Positions 32,761 to 45,329 are shown, numbered from the stretch's first letter. The stretch: 64,000 bases of DNA from Papaver somniferum (GCF_003573695.1 NW_020621936.1:9424001-9488000); one strand, 5' to 3'. The notes: generated by a model not told the origin, from the letters alone. Translations and numbers: made by a program.

Positions 32761-33965
32761 AGTATGCTTTTGTTGTGGTTCTGCTTTCGCTTACTCCCTT
32801 CCGCGACAGCATTTTTTGAAGATTGCAGGTTATACTGCTTGTTGATCAAACGTCTGCTTCCTCGAGTGTCTTTTGAATCTTCAATCATTGTAGACTTTGC
32901 TCTTTCCAAAAGAGCGGGCGCAGTGGTTGCCGACCTCTTCGCAGCTTTGTGAAGCTCTGAGAAAGTCTGGAATCGAAGGTTTTCTAGCAAGGCCCTGTAG
33001 ACCGGGAGCATGCCATTGATGCATAAGTCCACCAGTTGTTGCTCCGTGACGTTTGGGTCATGACAATCCAGGGCTTGGACTCTGAATCTTTTCACATAAT
33101 CATTGGGATTTTCACTGACCCTCTGAAACATCCTTCCAAGGTCGGAGAGGGTGACTTGTTCTGACACGAAGAAATATTTCCTGTAGAATGCCTTAACCAT
33201 TTCTCCCCAATTGTTGATAGTCCCTGGTGCGATGTTGTTATACCAGGTGTATGCTCTGCCTTTCAGGGATTTTGAGAATTCCTTGAGGCGGACGACATGA
33301 TTGTGTTCATGTTCTCCCAGGGATTCGAGAAAACGAGAGACATGTTCCCTAGCATTGCCAGTTCAATCATATAAGGTGAAGGTTGGAGAAACGTAACCTT
33401 TGGGGAGTGGAGTCCTCTGCGTAGCGGAAGGATAAGGAGGTTGATGACGATGGACATGCGATGTTTTGTATTTTCCACGATTCTCCAAAAGGTGCTCCAG
33501 ATCCTCGCGAGTGATGAAATTCGATGATCCCTTCGCTGATGAGTTGTCTGCAGTAGTTTTGTGGACTTCGTCGTCTTCTACTGTATGGATTGGAATTACT
33601 TCAGGACCGTCGTCTGAGGATTTCTCCTTCTCCTTTCCCTTATCTTGAGTCTTCTCTGACATCTTGTCAGTAAGAGTTTTGAGATAATTACACAGCTCCT
33701 TCTGTGTAGCAGCCATGTCAGTCTGGTTCTTTGGAAGAGTCTCCTGCGCTTTGATAAGATCAGCAATGGTAGGCGGCGGACCTCCTCTGACTTCTTCAGG
33801 GTGTCGTCCGGACAGTGGATGACCTTCGGCGTGAGGAGGAGTAGTGTCACCACCATCAGTGTTGGAGGTCAGAATTGTCTCCGGAATATTCTGATTGTTG
33901 TTGTTGCTAGTGCTAGCACGGTTTGTGTTAGGATTCGTAACTGAACCTGACCTGAGATCAACCAT
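32761..33965 (-). pseudogene. gypsy2 gag
   Basis: Retrotransposon gag (capsid-like) from ATG 33965, 38 bp from the PBS. The N-terminal 110 residues are Asn/Thr/Pro-rich and disordered-looking; a basic and Glu-rich stretch follows. An in-frame TGA at 33363 stands where gypsy3 has a glycine codon. The gag domain follows: 'NAREHVSRFLESLGEHEHNH', 'AYTWYNNIAPGTINNWGEM', 'ENPNDYVKRFRVQALDCHD', 'LVDLCINGMLPVYRALLENL'. The gag of gypsy3 is colinear. Confidence 0.8.
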
Positions 33966-34002
33966 ATTGTGAAATTGTGAGATTGCAACTGAGTGAATGA
34001 TC

Positions 34003-34020
34003 TCCCACTGTGGTCACCAA
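34003..34020 (-). promoter_or_regulatory. Primer binding site of gypsy2
   Basis: Minus strand TTGGTGACCACAGTGGGA, two bases from the LTR end. gypsy3 has TTGGCGACCACAGTGGGA at the same place. This form is common in plant gypsy elements. Confidence 0.75.
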
Positions 34021-34022
34021 TC

Positions 34023-37000
34023 TGTAGATGGGGAAAAACGATTTGCTGGTTTTTAAGGAATTGAGGAGACGACCGTATGGAGGAGACTCCTCGAACCGAG
34101 CGAAATGTTAAACCTCACACAGATGCACCGCTGCAAAGGGGGTGCTTTATATTCGAGAGATCAAAATGTAGTACTCCAGCCTAAATCAAGACAATGACCG
34201 TTCCAGAGTAAATTCGGTCACAAGAGAGGATGGGTTGATCTGTAGGAGGGAAGCTGAGAAATATGTGGAATCAATGGTAATCAAAGATTGTGGATGTGTG
34301 AATTCCGAATACTATAAGCTCTGAGTGATTGAAATTGCTCAATTGAGAGTAATTGCTCAATTGATGAGTTGATGATCTCGTGTTGTCGATGAGACGTGAG
34401 ATTGATGATACTCTTGATGCTGATGATTCAATCATGATTCAGAGACTTATTTATATTGCTGGAATTTTAGACACCATGATCCCATGAAGTGTGACAGTTG
34501 ATGGAATCAAGGAGTGGGGAAGTGGAGATCGTGTTTGAAACCAGTTGCTCAACGTGTGGAGACTTGGTCGATTTTCCACCCACTACCTCGTGAATTCCTT
34601 CAACTGATTGTACGACTTGCTCACATTCCATCGTGTGTTTGAACACACGTGTCGTAGACCGCCAGACCAAAACCCTAAGTGATATCCCCCAAGTGACACG
34701 ATTGACGTCTCGTGGTTTGTTAGTCAATTGATGACTTCGTGGTTTGATGGGACGATGAGTCCATGTAGTCGATGAGTTGAACATGATGTTCTGAAACTCG
34801 TGAATTGAACATGTCATGAGACAGAGGTATAGTTCTTACGATGAAGTGAGCAAGTATTGTTCATTCGATGGATCGTTGAATATTGATTGTTGAACCAATA
34901 TTCCTTGGTTTGAACAAATATTTATCATCTGAGCAAGTGTTGCTCATGTGATGAATTGTTGAATATTTGGTCGTCTGAACATGTGTTGCTCATCTGATGG
35001 ATTATTGGCAGCGTACCAAAAATATTAATTAGAATACTGGTCGTTGAACCGAACATAATTAATAAAATTAATGACCATGAGGTCGTCGTAAAATTATTAA
35101 GGTTGGAATCTGGAATGATGATCCTTGGATTCAGAAACCCTAATTTGATCAATTCATGGTTCGTCAGAATTTCAACCATGGGACGAAGGAGGGAGCGACT
35201 ACATGGGACCGTGGATCAACCATGTAGTTTTCATATGCTCACGTGAGAAAATACGAAGAACTCATGAAGATTTGACGATTTGTTGGTGAAAAAATAATCA
35301 AATGCTGATTTAATCATTTATTCGAAAAATCTCGTCTGAGCCTTAGGTGAGAAAACCTAATTAATTATGACGAGGCGAGGGACCGACCATGAAGTCATAA
35401 AACCGGCCTTAGGTTGTCACGTGACCACCCGACGATCACTTCATGAAAATCCAAAGTGTTTGGAAGAGTTTTGGACCTAATACGAGCAATTGTGCAAATT
35501 AGGTCAAAACTGTGAAAATTGATGGGACCGGCTTCCGTGAGCCAAAGAGCCAATCTTGGTCGGTCAAGATAGCGTGCTCGTGTCCCCAAGGCGTCCGCGT
35601 CTCATTCCTGAGAATTTTGATATTTTCTGCCGCGCAATTGAGCATCCATTCGAGAAAATATGCCAAAATTAGGATTTCGACGAAACTGAGGAAAACACCA
35701 TGAGATGATGAAAAATAATTATAAAATAAGGGATGAGGAGGCGTGGGACCGCCGTGGTCAAGGAATGGTCGTCCGGTCGTGACCACGGTCCCGTGGTGCC
35801 TTTTCCTTAAATTTATAATATTTTGATGATTTTATGAAAAATTCATGAATTTTGAGAAATTTGATGAATTTAGGGAGTTTCCATGAATTGAAGGAGTTTT
35901 CATGAGTTCAGGGAATCAAAAACTATTAAAATAATAAAAACAAGGGAGTGTGGGACCGTGGGAGGCATGGCCAGCCGGCTTGGGCCCAGTCCCACGAGTT
36001 TCCCTAATTTTTATGTATTTTTTATGTATTTTTGATGATTTGAGGGAATTTTTCCTAATTTGAGAGAAATACCATGAAATCAAGGAATTTGATGAATTCA
36101 AGGAAAACTAATAATAAAATAATAAAATAAAAAGGCATGTGGGACCGGCTAGGGCATGGACGGCCGGCCAAGGCCCGGTCCCACAAGTTTTCATAATTTA
36201 TTTTATTTTATTATTATTTGATGATTTGTGCAAAAATACCATGAAATCAAGGAGTTTTTTCATGAAATTAGAGAAATAATAATAATATAATAAGGAACCG
36301 TGGGGTATGGGGCCGGTTGGGACCAAGGCATGGCCGGTTGGCCAATGGTCATGCCCCACACTCCTTTTCTTAATTTTATATTATTTTGTATGGATTTATG
36401 GAAGTACCATGAAACCGAGAAGTTTCCTCGAGACGAAGGGGATTTGATAAAATGAGAGAATTTTCATCAAATCATGGAAAATAATAAAAATGCATTAAAA
36501 ATATAAAACTGGCGTGGGATTGATCACGACACGGTCGGTCGGTCGTGTGTCCGTGCTCCCAGCACCCTGGTCAATATTTTTAATTATTTATTATTTTCTT
36601 CCCTATTTTGATAGGTTCATCGTTTCGTCGTATTTTTGAAATACTCGTTCGTGCGGTGACTGTTAGTGTATCGTCGTTGAATACACCTTCACCATTTGAA
36701 TCGGGTCTAACTTAGAGGTAGCTCAAACGCCCGGTTGTTGATTATTTATTACTAGTTGTGGAATCCAGTGGAGAATAATTCACAAAACTGAGTAATAAAA
36801 TGTTTATTATTAATTCATAGGATCGGCTGAGGATTCGACTACGAATTCAGAATAATAAAGTGAGCATTACCATTCCATGGGATCGTGGATTCGACCACAG
36901 AATCAGAGTAATTAAGATTTATCTATTACCATTTATGAGACCAGTTGTGGATTCGATCATGAAATCGGAGTAATGAGATAATATAGTTATTGCCATTCCA

Positions 37001-37452
37001 GGGGACCAGTCGTGGATTCGACCATGGAATAAGAGCAATTGTAATTAGGAATAATTAACTTTGTGGCTCTATACTAGCAGAGCAAGCTGTCTAGGAGCAT
37101 TAATTATCCCGATATGAGCTTGTCAGTAAGTCATATCCTTTATATAGTCAGGGTAAACTCGTTGTTTGTTCCTGAAGACGTTATCACTCTATACTAGCAG
37201 AGCAAGTTGTCTAGGAGCCATCCATCACGTGATGCTATATAGAAATAATCACTGAAAGTATTCAGTATTCATGAGATATGCCGTTATCCAGTCGTAAGAC
37301 TACATATCCACATGTACTCTGAGAGAAGGTACTCTCCGTTGAGAATTCGATGAGAGACCCGTGTCTCGATACTCACGTCTGATTGCTAAATCAGATCTTC
37401 GTATAATTATAAGTTTACAAATTTAGCCTTTGTCGAAAATCCACCATCTACA
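34023..37452 (-). mobile_element. 5' LTR of gypsy2
   Basis: 3430-bp LTR, TGTAGATGGTGGATTTTCG ... CCCCATCTACA in element orientation. It contains the 32-bp repeat pair (37067-37098, 37187-37218) around ACTATATAAAGG, the 62-bp array, and five GC-palindrome modules. Short reading frames inside it recur in the other LTR only because the LTRs match. Confidence 0.9.
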
Positions 37453-39269
37453 ATGGTATTTATCTCAAATTATGAAAACTCCTTCAAATCATGGAAAAAA
37501 TACATAAAATTAGGGAAAACACACGGGACCGGGCCCCAGCCAGCTGGCCATGCCTCAGCCGGTCCCACACGCCCTTATTTTATTATTTTTAATATTACTT
37601 TCTTCCTTGATCCCATGGAAACTCTTTCACTTTAAGGAAACTCCTTAATTTTAACAAAACTCCTTGATTTCATGATATTGTCATAAAATCATGAAAAATA
37701 ACATAAACTTAGGAAAAGGCACCATGGGACCGTGGTCACTAGCCGGCCGGCCATGCCTTGGCTTCAGTGGTCCCACGCCTCATTATTCCTTAATTTTATA
37801 ATTATTTTCCTTCATCTTATGAAGTTTCCTCAGTTTCAGCAAAACCCTGATTTTGTCATATTTTCTCAAATGGTTGCTCAAACGCACGCCAGAAAATATC
37901 AAAATTCTCAGGACTGAGACACGGACACCCTGGCAACGTGATCATGTTACCTTGACCGACCAAGGTCGGCTCTTTGGCTTGTAAGAAGTCGGTCCCATGT
38001 ATTTTTACGATTTGACCTAATTTGCGCAATTGCACGTATTAGGTCCAAAACTCTTCCAAATAATTTTGGAATTTCATAGAATGATCGTCAGTCGATCCTG
38101 TGACCACCCAGGCCGGTTTCATGACCCCTTTGTCTCTCCCTCACCTCTTCATAATTAATTAGGTTTTATCACCTAAGGCTCAGACGAGCATTATATGAGA
38201 AATGGTTGAACCAGTATTTAATCATTCTTTCATCAACAAGTCACCAACTCTTCAAAAGACCTTGGTATTTGCTTACATGAGCATATGGGCGCTACATGGT
38301 CGATCCATGATCCGATGTAGCCGATCCCTCCTTCATTCCATGGTTGATTTTGAAATAAACCATCAATTGGTCATCAATTGATCAAATTAGGGTTTCCGAG
38401 TCCAAGGATCATAATTCCCGACTCGAACACTAATAACTTTATGACGATATCATGATCAGTATTCTTATTTATTATGCTCGGTTCAACTACCAGTATACTA
38501 ATTAATGTTTTATTTTGGTCACGCTACCAATAATTCATCATACGAGCAACACTTGCTCAGATGAGCAATATTTGCTTAAACCAAGGAATATTGGTTCAAC
38601 TATCAATATTCAACAATTCATCGAATGAGCAATACTTTCACACCTCAACGTGAGAGTTACATCTCTGTCTCAACGGACACGTTCAATTCATGAGTTTCAG
38701 AACATTTTGCAGAATCATGTTCAACTCAGCAAATACATGGACTCATCATCCCATGAAGTCATCAACTGACTAAATACACGTCTGCTCTACAGAATCCACG
38801 TTCACGAGACATCAACATGTCACAATGGTGGGGCATTCACCTAACGCACACAACGTGCTGGGTTCGAATCACACCAACAATACAAGAATCTCACGTCTCA
38901 CAGAAAACACGAGATCAACACCTCATTAATTGAGCAATTACTCTCAACTGAGCAACTTCAATCATTCAGAACTTATCTTATTCAGAATACATAACACACC
39001 CACAATCTTTGATTACCATTGATTCCACACATTTCTCAGCTTCCCTCCTACAAATCAACCCATCCTCTCTTGTGACCGAATTTACTCTGGAACGGCCATT
39101 GTCTTGGTTTAGTCCGGAGTACTACAGATTGATCTCTCGAATTCAAAGCACTCCCTTCTTGCGGTGCATCTGTGTGAGGTTGAACATTTCGTTCGGTTCA
39201 AGGAGTCTCCTCCGCACGGTCGTCTCCTCAATTCCGTGAAAACCAGCAAATTGTTTTGCCCCATCCACA
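37453..39269 (+). mobile_element. 5' LTR of gypsy3, second part
   Basis: Resumes with the duplicated ATGGT and continues the LTR with two further GC-palindrome modules (about 37524-37569 and 37727-37776). Ends CCCCATCCACA directly before the PBS. Confidence 0.85.
38821..38880 (+). repeat. tRNA-like segment inside the gypsy3 LTR
   Basis: ATGGTGGGGCATTCACC (A-box-like) followed by CTGGGTTCGAATC (B-box consensus GGTTCGAATC) about 20 bp later, the spacing of a Pol III internal promoter. The homologous interval of the gypsy2 LTR holds different sequence. A partial copy is in the gypsy3 3' LTR at 47844-47888. Could be a tRNA-derived SINE head. Confidence 0.5.
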
Positions 39270-39271
39270 GA

Positions 39272-39289
39272 TTGGCGACCACAGTGGGA
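39272..39289 (+). promoter_or_regulatory. Primer binding site of gypsy3
   Basis: TTGGCGACCACAGTGGGA, two bases after the LTR terminus at 39269. Confidence 0.75.
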
Positions 39290-39326
39290 GATCATTCTCT
39301 CGGTTGCAATCTCACAATTTCACAAG

Positions 39327-40472
39327 ATGGCCGGTCTTAGGTCTGGATTAGTCACAGGTTCCAACGCAAACGGCACTAGCACTAGCAACAACAACAACAA
39401 CGACAGCGAGGATATCCCGAAAACGATTCCGGCCTCTAACACTGACGGTGGTAATGCTACCCCTCCTCACGTCAACGCGGAGGGTCATCCTTTATTCGGC
39501 CGACACCCTGAGGAAGTCAGAGGAAATCCACCACCTACCATTGCTGATCTCATCAAAATGTAAGAGACTCTTGCAAAGAATCAAACTGATATGGCTACAG
39601 CACAGAAGGAGCTATTTAATCAACTGAAGGCTCTCACTGATACAATGTCAGGGAAGACCCAAGGAAAAGGAAAAGAGAATGAAAAATCCTCAGACGCTGA
39701 TCCTGAGGTAACTTCGATTCATACAGTAGATGATGATGAAGTCCGCAAAGCTGCAGACGATCCATCGGCGAAGGAGTCATCAAACTTCATCACTCGGGAG
39801 GATTTGGAACGCCTTCTGGAGAACCGTGGAAAAGACAAAACCCCACATGTCCATCGTCACCAGCCTCCGTACCCTGCTGCTACGCAAAATATTCCTCTTC
39901 CAAAAGGTTATACCTATCCAACCTTCACTTTGTATGACGGAATAGGCAATGCTCGGGAACATGTTTCTCGGTTCCTGGAAGCCTTGGGTGAACATGAACA
40001 TAACCATGTTGTTCGCCTCAAACAATTTTCAAAATCCTTGAAAGGCAGGGAATACACCTGGTACAACAAGATCGCACCAGGAACTATCAACAACTGGGGA
40101 GAAATGATTAATGCCTTCTACAGAAAGTACTTCTTTGTGTCAGATAAAATTACTCTCTTCGATCTTGGAAGACTGTTTCAGAGGAAAAATGAACATCCCA
40201 ATGACTACGTGAAAAGATTCATAGTCCAGGCCCTAGACTGTCATGATCCAAACGTCACGGAGCAGCAACTGGTAGACTTGTGTATCAACGGCATGATCCC
40301 GGTCTACAGAGCTTTATTGAAAAATCTTCGTTTCCAGACCTTCTCAGAGCTTCATGAAGCGGCAAAGAGATCGGAAACTACTGCGCCCGCTTTACTGGAA
40401 AGAACAAAAGGTACAAAGGCTAAAGAACCGCGAGACACTCGAGGTAGCAGACGTCTGATCAAGAAGCAGTAA
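39327..40472 (+). pseudogene. gypsy3 gag
   Basis: Gag of about 380 codons from ATG 39327, interrupted by a single TAA at 39561-39563 and otherwise one frame to 40472. The N-terminal region is Asn/Ser/Pro-rich ('PPPTIADLI' shared with gypsy2), then a Lys/Glu-rich stretch. The gag domain follows with 'NAREHVSRFLEALGEHEHNH', 'YTWYNKIAPGTINNWGEM', 'HPNDYVKRFIVQALDCHD' and 'LVDLCINGMIPVYRALLKN'. It is colinear with gypsy2 gag. The protein would package element RNA. Presumably frame 40473 onward continued the polyprotein before decay. Confidence 0.82.
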
Positions 40473-41478
40473 AAAATCCATCCTTCCACAAACACTGTTG
40501 CAGAAGGAAGAAAACGGAAAGCCAAACCTCCGCGCAAGCATACCTCAGCTCCTTCAAAAGAACAAAGGAAGGATAAGCAAGATGCACAAGCCTCTGACCA
40601 ACACACAAGAGTTCCTGATCAAGAAGCACCTGACTTTCCTTTTTTCCATTGAAGAGGTGATCGAAATCCTGGATGCCTGGGTCCAAGATGGTGCAATCAA
40701 GTTGCCATATGTCAAGAAAGAACCAACTGAAAAAGACATGGAAAGTCCTCGTTACTACTTCTTCCACAAGTTCGTCAATCATCCCACAAGCGACTGCGGA
40801 GTTCTGAAGCACATTTTTAAAGAGAAGGTTGATCCACAATAGCTTCGACTGGGGACTGAAGGAGTACACAAGAATCCTATCCTAGTCAGAACCTTTACAC
40901 TCTATGAACAACCTATCAAAGAGGCAGTTCAATCCTTGGTCGAACATAAATTGCGTTATCTGTCGAAGGCATAAAGGAGAGACATGTTCACAGTACTGAA
41001 CCACATCGTGTCAAGAAGTCCATTCCGAAAATACTTCTTGAGCCTCCAGCCACAGACCAAGATATGTACGACTGGGGACTGCTTACCATAGTCAATCTCA
41101 GAAGAAACGAATTTGGAAGTACGTTGATCGATGCTGACACCTCCATCAACAACATTCCACTAAAAACCATCAGATCCACATGCATCACTCGACAAGAAGA
41201 TACTCATGCTCCATCTCAATCAGAGACCTTGAAGGAGCGCTCAGAAATACTTATGGCTACATCATTCTCAAGTGAACATAAGTTCAACCTGGACAGAAAC
41301 CAAGTTTCACATAATCAATCAAGAAGATCCAGGATATGACATGTCCTTCAGACCAGCGTGGCTCCATGCTGAAAAGATGAATACTTACAAAGCACCTTTG
41401 GTTACACATCTCTCCAACGAAGAAAGTTCTAATCCAGAAGATTTGACGGACATTCCATCATCAGAGTACTTTGAGTAA
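40473..41478 (+). pseudogene. gypsy3 gag tail and protease remnants
   Basis: Broken over several frames: a basic stretch, 'EILDAWVQDGAIKLPYVKK', 'FFHKFVNHPTSDC' (the knuckle-like segment of gypsy2 with its first Cys lost), 'STLIDADTSINNIPLKTI' at the protease active site (DAD instead of DTG), and 'NQEDPGYDMSFRPAWLHAE' as protease C-terminal block. Homologous in order to 31900-32760 of gypsy2. Catalytically dead by inspection. Confidence 0.65.
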
Positions 41479-43669
41479 TTTCGACGAGGGTGAAGCAAGA
41501 ACCTTCAAAATATGCATAGACATTCATCAAGAGGTTCCACGCTCAGGAAAGTCTCATTCCATGTCTATGTCATTTATTTCCCCACATGCTATCCTAGCAT
41601 GGGGACTTAATTATGCTAGCAACTCTACAAGACGTTATGAATGGTAGCTTCACCGCATTAGTATTTTACCAAGTGGTTCAATCTGACGTTTCTCCGAATC
41701 AAGCACTGAAATATTCATTACTGACGTCCAAACATGGCAAAGAACACTTTGGGAGTTTCTCCTGCAAGTCCATGTGTTCCACAAAATCAGAAAGCTCTGA
41801 TGTCTGCACAAGTGTCGAATCCCACTACTGCAACGAAAGGGATGCTGAATCAACAGAAGATACTCCAGGGCCGAGACGATCAAACCCCTAAGACATTCGA
41901 TGCTTAGGGAATATACGCTTCAACGCTCAAGCATCTAAAAAAGCCATCAAATTGTACTCCCAATCAAAGAGTACAGCTTCATCACAAATATCTCGACGAT
42001 GACACATTGATTCAACACCAGCACGATCAAAGTGTAACTAAACGATAAGTCTTCATTATCCCATGATAAGACTTCGGAAGCATATGCAACATCATGGATG
42101 GCACTAACTCCTTCAATATACATTGGGAAACCTGAGGTGATTCCGTGCAACTTCATCAACGGGTTTTCGCTACATCACAAGCCCCTGCATGATTGAGGAA
42201 CTTTCTCTCTTCACCAATCACATCCAGTATGAAAACTCTTGATGCCATCTACCGCAACAATGTCGACTCACTGACAAAGCCAGTTCGTGGTAAAGTTATG
42301 CTTTCAGGAGCATTCAGGTTGAACTCTCAGTACACCTTCATCTTACGGCGCTCAACTCATCAACTAATTCGTGAATGTAAAAGGCTCACTGGATGAAGTA
42401 GCAAAGATTATATCTATAATCATGGTTCTAGCCTTTTCGGTCTTTGGAGCAACTTCAACCATGGTATCAACATCAACAATAATCTCTAGAGGAACACCAT
42501 CCATGATCTCAGCATCGACAAGGATCTCTGGAGCGTAATCATGGTCTCAGCACCAACAATGGTCTCAGGAGCAACATCCTCAGGGCTTCATCAACTAATC
42601 ATTCTCTGAAGTGTTACACATGAAGCAGACTCCTCTAAGAACCAATGATTCATATAAAGATGTGTAGACCTGATAACATGCTCACATGAAAGTCTTCCCA
42701 AAGCTGGCATGACTGGTGGGCATAATCCAAAGTCTTCTACAAGATGTTCTCATCACCTCCACAAATGAGATACAACACACTTCAGGCCATGGGTTTGCAA
42801 AAACGTACCAATGGGTGAGGAATGGGACAATGCTTCCTCAACAAAAGATGTTCGTCTATGTCTCTTCTACAACATACCAAAAGGGCGCATTGATCGGACA
42901 TACGAGCTGAAAGATATGGCCTTTACAGTCAGGTTTATGAAATATGAAAAATATGTACGGGATTACAAATCACAAATGTACACGCTTCGTTGGCTGACCT
43001 CTACAACTCCGAATTGAGTGATTATTTTCTCATGTGACAACTCATTCTCTTAGCTTCAAAAGTTGGGGTCAAGCATCAGATTCCGACGTCGTATGAGGTT
43101 CCTACAGCTTCCTGAGCATACAACATGCCAGCAGCAATTCTTAGACGGGATTCATAACTTCCACAGTCGATCGGTGTCCACCAGGTCTTTTCACTAAGTC
43201 CTTCATCAAGGTACCTCCAACTTCGAACACCTGGGTCTTTACATCAATTTTTCAACCCGGATCCTCTATCTAGGTCCTGCCAGAAGAAGGGAAAATGAAA
43301 GAGAGATATTCAACAAAATATTGGGGACTGACGGTCCACTGATCATGACGATCAATTTCACAGTCCTGGTGCCGGGATCTCCGGTGCAACTCATTCATCA
43401 TAAAAGTAATACTACCACCGGGACATGAAACCATGGTCATTACATCATCCCCTCTCGAGAGCAACCTCAGCTATGGTCCCGTGACCAGGGTTTCAGAAGT
43501 GATGTTTCTACGACTGACAGAAGCAAGATGGCACTGCAAGCACCATGCTCATGTATCAATCAAGGGGTCTTGATCTCAAAAGAATCGATGACATTAAAAT
43601 CCTTCACCAACCGTTCAAGACACAAGCGAATGGTCTAAAGACACAACATGAGTGTTTTACAGCAAGTTC
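41479..43669 (+). mobile_element. gypsy3 internal region without recognisable pol
   Basis: About 2.2 kb where RT and integrase would be expected. Short frames show no RT, RNase H or integrase motif. Minus strand 42590-42420 reads an acidic Val/Ile/Asp-rich stretch ('LEIIVDVDTMVEVAPKTEKA') that loosely resembles the start of exon 5 of the gypsy2 PMD gene. 42840-43015 looks like a worn extra copy of part of the shared module. Otherwise I see nothing. Confidence 0.4.
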
Positions 43670-44090
43670 CTCTGAGATGATTTTACACTGTCCTGTACAA
43701 ACCGACGAGCTGGGATCAATTGGTAAAGAATCTACGGATGGGTCATATACTATTCTCTTCGTATGAATGTCCTCTACAACATATCCAAAATTCAAAGAAA
43801 TTGAAGAAACGAGCAAGGAGACGTGGCCGAAACATTGGACAACATACAATCTGAAAATTTTCTGAAGGTCTCCTGGAAGTTTACTATTTCGTCGATTTCG
43901 GATCCTAAACATGCTCGAAACTCAAAAATCTTCTTTGTTAAAGTTTGGAAATTTCCAGCGCATGAGGATACATGGGTAGACCGCGAAAATCCAACATCAG
44001 ACGAAGATTCTACAACAATTTCAATGAAGACCTAACTTCTGAATTTATCTGATGAAGAATTATGACGAGATTCTTCATTCATCCACATCT
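43670..44090 (+). repeat. Shared sense-strand module, copy in gypsy3
   Basis: Contains CCTGTACAAACCGACGAGCT, TTCTCTTCGTATGAATGTC, GTCTCCTGGAAGTTTACTA and GAAGATTCTACAAC in the same order as the minus strand of 30120-29640. Its last part also matches the starts of the direct repeats at 48341 and 49721. Confidence 0.65.
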
Positions 44091-44350
44091 GAATCAGGAG
44101 CTACACCATCAACGCAAATCCTGACTTCATCGTCAGCCGATAGTCTCATTTGCTGAAGTCGGCGGTGCTTATGCTGATAAGGGACGACTCGCAGATGATC
44201 GAGAGACATACAAAGTACCAGCTTTCCAGCGTCTCTGAAAGGTTGATTCATCCCAGGATGAACATCTGCAAAAGTCTTCATGTTTGACTTAATATTTCTG
44301 GAGCATTCGCCGGAAGATCCAGAAGGGTGGTTGTAACCAGAAGTCACCAT
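44075..44350 (-). CDS. Possible antisense exon in gypsy3, unknown
   Basis: 91-codon frame starting MVTSGYNHPSGSSGECS and ending in an acidic 'DGVAPDSDVDE'. Composition looks protein-like (His/Arg-rich middle, acidic end), but no family is recognised. Its position upstream of the module on the antisense strand parallels exon 4 of the PMD gene in gypsy2, so it could be an exon of another antisense gene, or chance. Confidence 0.25.
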   Translation of the reverse strand: MVTSGYNHPSGSSGECSRNIKSNMKTFADVHPGMNQPFRDAGKLVLCMSLDHLRVVPYQHKHRRLQQMRLSADDEVRICVDGVAPDSDVDE

Positions 44351-45314
44351 TATCTAAGGCGATCTACATGGAGTCATGGATATACCAACAACAAGCACGC
44401 GCTGAAACGGTAACAATCCAACTCTTGCCTATTTACAATTTCACTAGTTGTAGTGATTATAACGTCAAAGTTTCGAAAATTTTCTTGTTCCTTCAAACCT
44501 GCAAAGTCGAGCAAAATTCATTATTCAAAATCATGACTTGATTTTCATCAAACCGTGAACAACCCACATGAATTTTAACATCCACTGGTTTTTCAAAAAT
44601 TGGACAGACGTCCATTTTACAATTGTGAAAACTCACATACAGACATTATTTCATCATACATAATTGTCTACTTTCAACAGTTGTTCAAAATCAAAACATG
44701 ATTTTACAAAATATATAAATATTTAACGTGAAACTCACGTAAATTTGAAAATATATCTATATATTTTGCTCCCTCGCGCGAGCGTCTGTCTTTGAAGCGA
44801 GAGTATATTTTCAAAATATTTGTGAACGCTCACATATCGAAAATAAAATTTTCCGTGAACGCTCACAAAAAAAAAAAAAAATTCTCTCGTACGAGCATTC
44901 ACCTTTGGAACGAGAGTTTATTCCATTTTTGTGAAATCTCGCAAAGACAAAATCTTGGTTTTCGTGATAGCTCATAGACAAAATTTTATATCATTAGACT
45001 CGGGTCTATTTTGTTTGTTCCTTAAACTAACGAACAAACGAGCGTCTATTCCTAAAACAAGGATTTCCTTATTGGGCCCGGCCCGCGAATCCTAAACGAC
45101 CAAGGTCCCGTCATCCAAATCAGTGGTTCAACACCAATCTATGCTCATTAGACGATGCTTTATCATGCCACTGGAATCTTCATTCAAGTCATGGTTTGCT
45201 CGCACTATCAAAATCCGGTAACGTCTTAACTTACGACTGAGTTCAATTACTTATATTGTTTATGACCGGAAAATCACCATTCAATGCTGACTGAGGAACA
45301 CGACTTTCCTCACT
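44351..45314 (+). mobile_element. gypsy3 3' non-coding region
   Basis: AT-rich, no gene seen. Holds two degenerate copies of a segment with 10-bp palindromes CTCGCGCGAG (44773-44782) and CTCGTACGAG (44886-44895), 113 bp apart, each followed by an ACGAGAG- or GCGAGAG-like word and TTTATT or TATATT. Confidence 0.5.
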
Positions 45315-45329
45315 AAGCAGGGGACTTAA
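45315..45329 (+). promoter_or_regulatory. Polypurine tract of gypsy3
   Basis: AAGCAGGGGACTTAA immediately before the LTR start, a form common before Tat-type 3' LTRs. Confidence 0.65.

Larger units (their letters stand above)
22826..37452 (-). mobile_element. gypsy2: complete pol-less Ty3/gypsy element with antisense PMD gene
   Basis: 14.6-kb element with TGTAGATGG...CCATCTACA ends and a perfect 5-bp target duplication ATGGT (22821-22825 and 37453-37457). In element (minus) order: 5' LTR 37452-34023, PBS 34020-34003, gag, protease, a frame ending in an integrase C-terminal module, an antisense PMD gene, a MITE insertion, 3' LTR 26269-22826. RT, RNase H and integrase core are missing. Confidence 0.9.

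Noticed and set aside
43823..44035. Frame starting MAETLDNIQSENF as a conserved protein (also minus 29680-29925)
   Set aside because: The similarity continues outside the frame and across stops, so it is better explained as a conserved nucleic-acid module than as a coding sequence.
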